64,000 nt of DNA from Tiliqua scincoides (taxonomy: Eukaryota > Chordata > Lepidosauria > Squamata > Scincidae), in contig NC_089830.1 in assembly GCF_035046505.1 (NCBI RefSeq), positions 24,468,284-24,532,283 of the forward strand, written 5' to 3'. Below the pieces are notes generated by a model. That model made no database searches, had not been told where the DNA came from, and saw only the letters and a list, made by a program, of their open reading frames with translations. Made by a program: the position numbers and the translations under genes. Positions within the stretch are counted from its first letter, which is position 1; every line of letters begins with the position of its first letter. Below are positions 58,758 through 64,000 of the stretch, piece by piece.

Positions 58758-59111
58758 AAACTTTAATTTCTGAATCACTTTAGAAGGGTGTAACTCCTGC
58801 AGAAATACAGTCTAAACAAGAAAGTCAAAAGAGGCTAAAAGAGCCAAGGAAAGGTCTCCAGTGGCCGGCAGCAAGGACAGCGATCTCAGATGGCAGAATT
58901 CCGGTGGCTCCAGACCATGTCCAGATATCCCCCCAGGAAGATGCGGTTTCCTCCACCTCTGCACTAGCCTTGATGCAAATGTTGGGGTGATAGCAATTTG
59001 GTGTCACCATCATTGTCGTCTCCATCAGCTGCCTGACCATTGCTCCATACCAGTGAATGGAGCCCAAGTGTCCATTCATTTGTAGGGAACAGGGAAAGGG
59101 GAGATGACCCA

Positions 59112-59690
59112 TATAAGAACATAAGAACATAAGAAGAGCCCCACTGGATCAGGCCATAGGCCCATCTAGTCCAGCTTCCTGTATCTCACAGCGGCCCACC
59201 AAATGCCCCAGGGAGCACACCAGATAACAAGAGACCTGCAAGGCCTCCTGGGAATTGTAGTTTAAGAACATAAGAAGAGCCCCACTGGAGCAGGCCAAAG
59301 GCCCATCTAGTCCAGCTTCCTGTATCTCACAGCAGCCCGCCAAATGCCCCAGGGAGCTCACCAGATAACAAGAGACCAGCAAAGCTTCCTGGGAATTGTA
59401 GTTAAGAACATAAGAACAGCCCCACTGGAGCAGGCCAAAGGCCCATCTAGTCCAGCTTCCTGTATCTCACAGCGGCCCACCAAATGCCCCAGGCAGCACA
59501 CCAGATAACAAGAGACCTGCAAGGCTTCCTGGGAATTGTAGTTAAGAACATAAGAACAGCCCCACTGGAGCAGGCCAAAGGCCCATCTAGTCCAGCTTCC
59601 TGTATCTCACAGCAGCCCACCAAATGCCCCAGGGAGCACACCAGATACCAAGAGACCTGCATCCTGGTGCCCTCCCTTGGCCACTTGACC
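59112..59690 (-). repeat. CR1 3' end with three tandem 140-bp tail units
   Basis: The junction GGAATTGTAGTTAAGAACAT occurs near 59252, 59392 and 59532, spaced 140-141 bases. It is the same structure as the array at 48.7 kb, in the opposite orientation. Confidence 0.93.
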
Positions 59691-60109
59691 CACAACTTGA
59701 CCCACAACTGCTGTAAAGAACGATACAAGGAAATTCAGTGGAAGAGAGCTGGACCTGGCCATCAGCTGAATGCCCAGGAATGGCAGACAAGAAAAAGGCA
59801 GGTTAACCTATTTCATCTTGGAGGGGAATGTGGATGTATCATAGCTGTTTTCCAGGAGGCAAAAGGAAGTCTTGCTGGTGGATTTCTCAGCTGGAAACAG
59901 GATATGGACCAGATGGGTCCAGATGGCTCTGATCTGGCCTGATTCTTGCAAAGCCTGGTCCTTGCTCTATTGCCACCCTCTTGCTTGGCATAACAAGATG
60001 CAAATTAGTTTCTCCTTGTTGTGGCCTCATCCCTTTTGGCTTTGGACATGGTGGCAATGACCTGGGAGAGAAAGGGGAAAACTCCCCTTTGCCCAGAGAT
60101 ACCTGGCCA

Positions 60110-60122
60110 GTTAATGACTAAT
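60110..60122 (+). promoter_or_regulatory. HNF1-like box of apoA-I-like gene C
   Basis: GTTAATGACTAAT, 111 bp before the ATG, is two changes from the HNF1 palindrome. It matches the boxes of genes A and B in the left half-site. Confidence 0.55.
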
Positions 60123-60220
60123 GAGAGAGAAGGGTGGAAAGAACCAGATTGTCCCAGGAAATCCGACCACTCAGAGGCAGCTGGTCCCTTCATAACTGCA
60201 GGTTCTTGAGGATCTTCGCC

Positions 60221-63106
60221 ATGAAGCTCCTTGTCGTCTCCCTGGCCTTGACCATCTTCGCAGGTGAGTGAAGGGGCTCCACCAGGGATGGGAAATACAG
60301 GAAGCATCTTCTTTTGCTGCCTGAGGATCCCCAGCCAACTACAAGGCCTTGGGCAGCCCGATTTGCTACTCCTTCCTCTTTCCAACCTCCCTATGGATGT
60401 TTGCAAGGGCCAAAATGAAGGACCCCCACTGCAAATTCTGCATCAGAGCTGAACTTAACTCAGTTCTTATCTGTATTGGGATTCATTTTGAAATTTTGCA
60501 ACAAAAATATAAGCCAGAACCAAAGAAACCAAAAATAGAAGCCAGAACTCTTGCAAACAAGGCAAAATTAGTGTCACCTGTTATGTTGGCAACCTTCAGT
60601 CTCGAAAGACTGGTATCGCGCTCTGAATGGTGGTTCTGGCACAGCGTCTAGTGTAGCTGAAAAGGCCAATTCGGGAGTGACAATCCCTTCCACACTGGGA
60701 GCAAGTGCAGTCTGTCCCTGGTCTGTCTCCCTGGCTATGGGCCTTCCTTCTTTGCCTCTTTGCCTCAGACTGTTGGCCAAGTGTCTCTTCAAACTGGGAA
60801 AGGCCATGCTGCACAGCCTGCCTCCAAGCAGGCCGCTCAGAGGCCAGGGTTTCCCACCTGTTGAGGTCCACTCCTAAGGCCTTCAGATCCCTCTTGCAGA
60901 TGTCCTTGTATCGCAGCTGTCACCAGTGCTGAGCAATTTTGTGCTCTGAGACAACCATGGAAGCAGGTTGAGTGTGCTCCAGAAAGATGACCCATATCAT
61001 ACATTAACATTCTTGATACTAAGCCATTATTCTTCCTCTTATTATCCTTTTAATTTGAATTTACCTTCCGGTTATAACAACAAGAATTGCATTTGAGAAG
61101 TTTTACCTTGACAGTTGGCGAAGTTTTCTAGAACTTTGGTTCTTCCTGTATTGCACCCGTGTTCTTCGGCTTGACGTTAATTATCACGCTTTGCAATTAA
61201 TGAGGACTGATGAATTTTGTTCTTAGAAACAAAAAAAAAAATGAAGAACCCCTCAGTCAAGAGTCAAAGGATCCTCCGTGACAGAAATTGGTTTGGTTCT
61301 GATCCAGATGTGTCCAAGACCCTTCCCTGGGACTAAACACCTTGCAGTAGAAGATACCATGATTCACAATTGTTCTTTGTTCTCCAGGGTCCCAAGCATT
61401 TGTCCTCAGAGATGAGTCAAATTCCAAGGTGGATGAATTAAAACAGGAGTTGAATCAATGTGTCGAACAGCTCTTCAACGCATTTTACGGGAAATATCAG
61501 ATGGCAGAGGAATCAGAGATTTACAAGGCACTGAAGTAAGCAAATCAGCCATGTTTCCCCAGACAATGGTACTTGCCAGGCATAGGGGTTCTGGGCACGA
61601 ACCTCAGGGTCAGAGCTAGGACTGGTGTTGCCACATTATCCATTTGGAATGGAATATGACCAGAGAACCCACCCAGAACAGCCCCATCTCCTTTGCTGTG
61701 CCGCTATCGGTGAAGTGCTCCTGCTGTTGGGAGGGTGGAAAGCCCGGGAAAAAAGAAAACCTCAGAGCAGGAAAACATTTTGGAAGGTAGCTGAGCTGCC
61801 AAAATTTACAGAAACCATTTGTCTGAGAAAAGGGGAAAAGATACTCCCCCCCTACCAGTACTGGCCTTCTCTATCTGCCCGACATCCCCTCCCATTCACA
61901 TTACCACATTCTGAAGGTCCCATTAATTTTCTGTGTTGTCCGTCCATCCACCCCCCCCCCCAATCCCAAAGGTCCTTCAATTGCAGCTCCAGCAAGCAGT
62001 CGCTTCTGGGCAGACAGGAGGCAAGAATTCCAGGGTCTAACAGAGGCCCCGATTCTCATTCATCTGGCACCCTGGCCAAGGCGTCACCAGCCTTCCCCAC
62101 TTTACTAGGTTTGCTGGTAGCCTGACAGCAGTACCCTCTTTGGGCACATCAGGTCAATGTCCTGTGGTTGGGACATCATTTGGCGAGGCCAAGCAGGCCC
62201 CAAACCAAAAATGAAGCCCATGCCTGTTTATCTCCACTTATCTTTCTCCCAGCGGCTCAAAGATTAGCTGCAGAGAGAGAGGGAGGGAGGGGGGGGGAGA
62301 TTGCACACACACCAGGGACAGAGGGCAAAACGAGTCAGTTGGCCAGTGGCTCTACCATTGCTGTCAGTCTTGACTTCAGATCTCTCCAGTTTCTGTCTGT
62401 CTTTTGGGAGAGAGGTGAACATGCAAAGCAAGGATGCTTTTCATGGGGGAAGTGCAACAGAGAGGATGGATCTTGAAACTGACACATTCCAAGAGAAGGA
62501 CTGAGAGAGAGACAAAGGAATCTTGTCTACTGTGACCCAGTCTTTCATTCTTTCTTTCACAGTTCCTGGTTTAACGACCACCAGGAGAAATTTCAGCAGC
62601 GTAAGAAAGCCCTGGAGGATGCACTCCCCCCAGAAGTCAAGGAAATAGAAGGCCAGGCGTCGTCAGCATACCGGGACGTGCAGAGGAAGTTTCGCAACGA
62701 CCTGTGGGCGTTAGATGGAGAGGTGCATGCTGAAAAAGAGGCCTTCTATCAAGCGCTGGAGCATGACCTGAATCCAATCCTAGAGAAGCTGGATCCGTAC
62801 ACACAGCCTGTGCGCCATGGCCTTGTCAGAACATGCACAGAGTTGGACGAGAAACTGACTGAGTTTCTGAAGCCACACCTGGACAGGCTGCAGCCCCTTG
62901 CCAAGGAGATTCCAAGCACGTTGCAAAACATGAAGGATTCCCTTGATCCTGCTGTAGATCAGGTGCAGAAGTACATCCTAACAGAAGTGGGGAAGGTCCA
63001 CGATGTCTTGCAGAAGTCTGCTGCCCGCGTTCTGGGATTCTTCAACAAATATCTGGGGGGCTTCGATCAGTGGGTCTGTTCTTCTCTGTTTCCTGAAGAT
63101 CAGTGA
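60221..63106 (+). CDS. Apolipoprotein A-I-like protein C (tandem copy 3)
   Basis: Coding exons 60221-60263 (phase 1), 61388-61535 (phase 2) and 62563-63106 (TGA), with GT-AG borders. Product 244 aa. The signal MKLLVVSLALTIFAGSQA is followed by FVLRDESNSKVDELKQEL, which aligns with FVLSDKPDSKQDQLQQTL of gene B. The last exon has proline-broken amphipathic helices: LNPILEKLDPYTQPVRHG, LTEFLKPHLDRLQPLAKEI and LGFFNKYLGGFDQWV. Unlike A it has three cysteines in the mature part (NQCVEQ, RTCTEL, WVCSS), so disulfide-linked dimers are possible. No Asn-X-Ser/Thr sequon was seen. It is likely a secreted lipoprotein-surface protein of the ApoA-I/A-IV/E superfamily; its precise role is unknown. Intron 1 carries a minus-strand LINE tail. 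Confidence 0.87.
60585..60920 (-). repeat. LINE 3' end (minus orientation) in intron 1 of gene C
   Basis: Starts with the tail complement GTTGGCAACCTTCAGTCTCG. The minus strand encodes WRQAVQHGLSQFEETLGQQS and a CGRDCHSRIGLFSY tail. Same family as 38681, 43479 and 46640. Confidence 0.8.
61540..62540. other. Intron 2 of gene C, no recognised repeat
   Basis: A 1-kb intron without a clear transposon, the only large one of the three genes that lacks one. It includes a G run at about 62281-62300. Confidence 0.4.
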
Positions 63107-63223
63107 TTCCTCTCGCAGGCAATCCAGACTGGCTCCCTGGCCAGCTTCTAAAATGTGCTAGAACATGTATCTTCAGCAGGTCAGAAGGGCATATCCATCA
63201 CACCTCCCTCCTCTAGATTGTGC

Positions 63224-63229
63224 AATAAA
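63224..63229 (+). terminator. Poly(A) signal of gene C
   Basis: AATAAA about 120 bases after the stop codon, within TGCAATAAAGGGG. Genes B and C share the word TGCAATAAA, which supports their common origin. Confidence 0.75.
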
Positions 63230-63651
63230 GGGGAGATCCCGAACGATGCCTGTTGTGTGTGTTCTCTTGGAGCAGCTGCAGTCCAAAGGCTCATCATCCT
63301 GTTCACACATGTCAAAGGGAAGAGTATTAGATGTGGGTTTCACAGGGTTGGTCTGCGCTGTCCGGTTCTCGGGACCCACAAGCGTACCAAACCCTCTCCT
63401 TGCTTCAGAGGATTCTGTTCAACAGATATTCCCACTGTTCCATTCTACTTTCTAGCCAGGGAATCCTGGTAGGAATACAGGGGAGGTGGAAAGGGGAAAA
63501 TATAGATTTTTTAAAAAATGATGCTTATTATGGAAAATATAGACTGAGAAAATTAACTAATTCACAATTTTTACCACTCTCTGGTGAGCACATGATGTAG
63601 CTATGCCCAGAGAGGGCTGACGATCACTGAACTGACACAGCCCAAAAATTG

Positions 63652-64000
63652 ACCATAAGAACATAAGAAGAGCCCCGCTAGATCAGGCTAGAGGCCCATC
63701 TAGTCCAGCTTCCTGTATCTCACAGTGGCCCACCAAATGCCCCAGGGAGCACACCAGACAACAAGACCTGCAAGGCCTCCTGGGAATTGTAGTTTAAGAA
63801 CATAAGAACAGCCCTGCTGGATCAGGCCATAGGCCCATCTAGTCCAGCTTCCTGTATCTCACAGCGGCCCACCAAATGCCCCAGGGAGCACACCAGATAA
63901 CAAGAGACCTCATCCTGGTGTCCTCCCTTGCATCTGACATAGCCCGTTTCTAAAATCAGGAGGTTGCGCATACACATGGCTTGTACCCCATAATGGATTT
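63652..64000 (-). repeat. CR1 3' end with one extra 140-bp-type tail unit, cut by window edge
   Basis: Two CR1 tails are joined by GGGAATTGTAGTTTAAGAAC near 63782. The copy runs out of the window into the ORF2-proximal UTR (CCCATAATGGATTT). Confidence 0.85.

Overview
The window looks like nuclear DNA of a squamate reptile (lizard-like). It holds multi-exon vertebrate liver genes with GT-AG introns, and it is full of CR1-type LINE 3' ends, tRNA-derived and 5S-rRNA-derived SINEs, hAT-type MITEs with 8-bp target duplications, and dinucleotide and trinucleotide microsatellites. It carries APOE, a gene generally reported as missing from birds. The species cannot be named from the sequence alone.

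Layout. (1) 0.5-4.9 kb, plus strand: the last four coding exons of a trypsin-family serine protease; its signal exon lies to the left of the window. (2) 6.9-31 kb, minus strand: the classical exchangeable apolipoprotein block in the order APOE (25.3-30.9 kb), APOC1 (13.2-17.2 kb), APOC2 (7.0-10.0 kb). Each has a non-coding first exon, a signal-peptide exon ending in phase 1, a middle exon ending in phase 2 and a last exon. I found no APOC4 and no TOMM40. (3) 31-45.5 kb: a 14.6-kb repeat-rich gap. (4) 45.5-63.2 kb, plus strand: three tandem, strongly diverged apolipoprotein A-I-like genes (A, B, C; 252, 244 and 244 aa). They share one exon and phase pattern, a nearly identical signal peptide, the same exon-2 donor flank and an HNF1-like box 111-123 bp before each ATG. 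They are transcribed divergently from APOE.

How the genes fit together. APOE (receptor ligand), APOC1 (modulator of lipid transfer and uptake) and APOC2 (activator of lipoprotein lipase) are secreted lipoprotein-surface proteins. The three tandem genes encode secreted amphipathic-helix proteins of the same superfamily, so the window reads as a co-regulated hepatic or intestinal lipoprotein locus. This array beside APOE is the most interesting content; mammals have no such genes at this locus. Other points worth attention are a trypsin relative with changed activation site and S1 pocket, an APOC2 with a tryptophan-rich tail, and a 140-bp tandem unit made of a CR1 tail plus a ZNF143-like motif that recurs at four places.

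The space between genes is mostly transposon debris. I give exact target-site duplications where I could find them. Exon borders were read by eye from splice sites and reading frames; transcription start positions are inferred from TATA-like boxes only.
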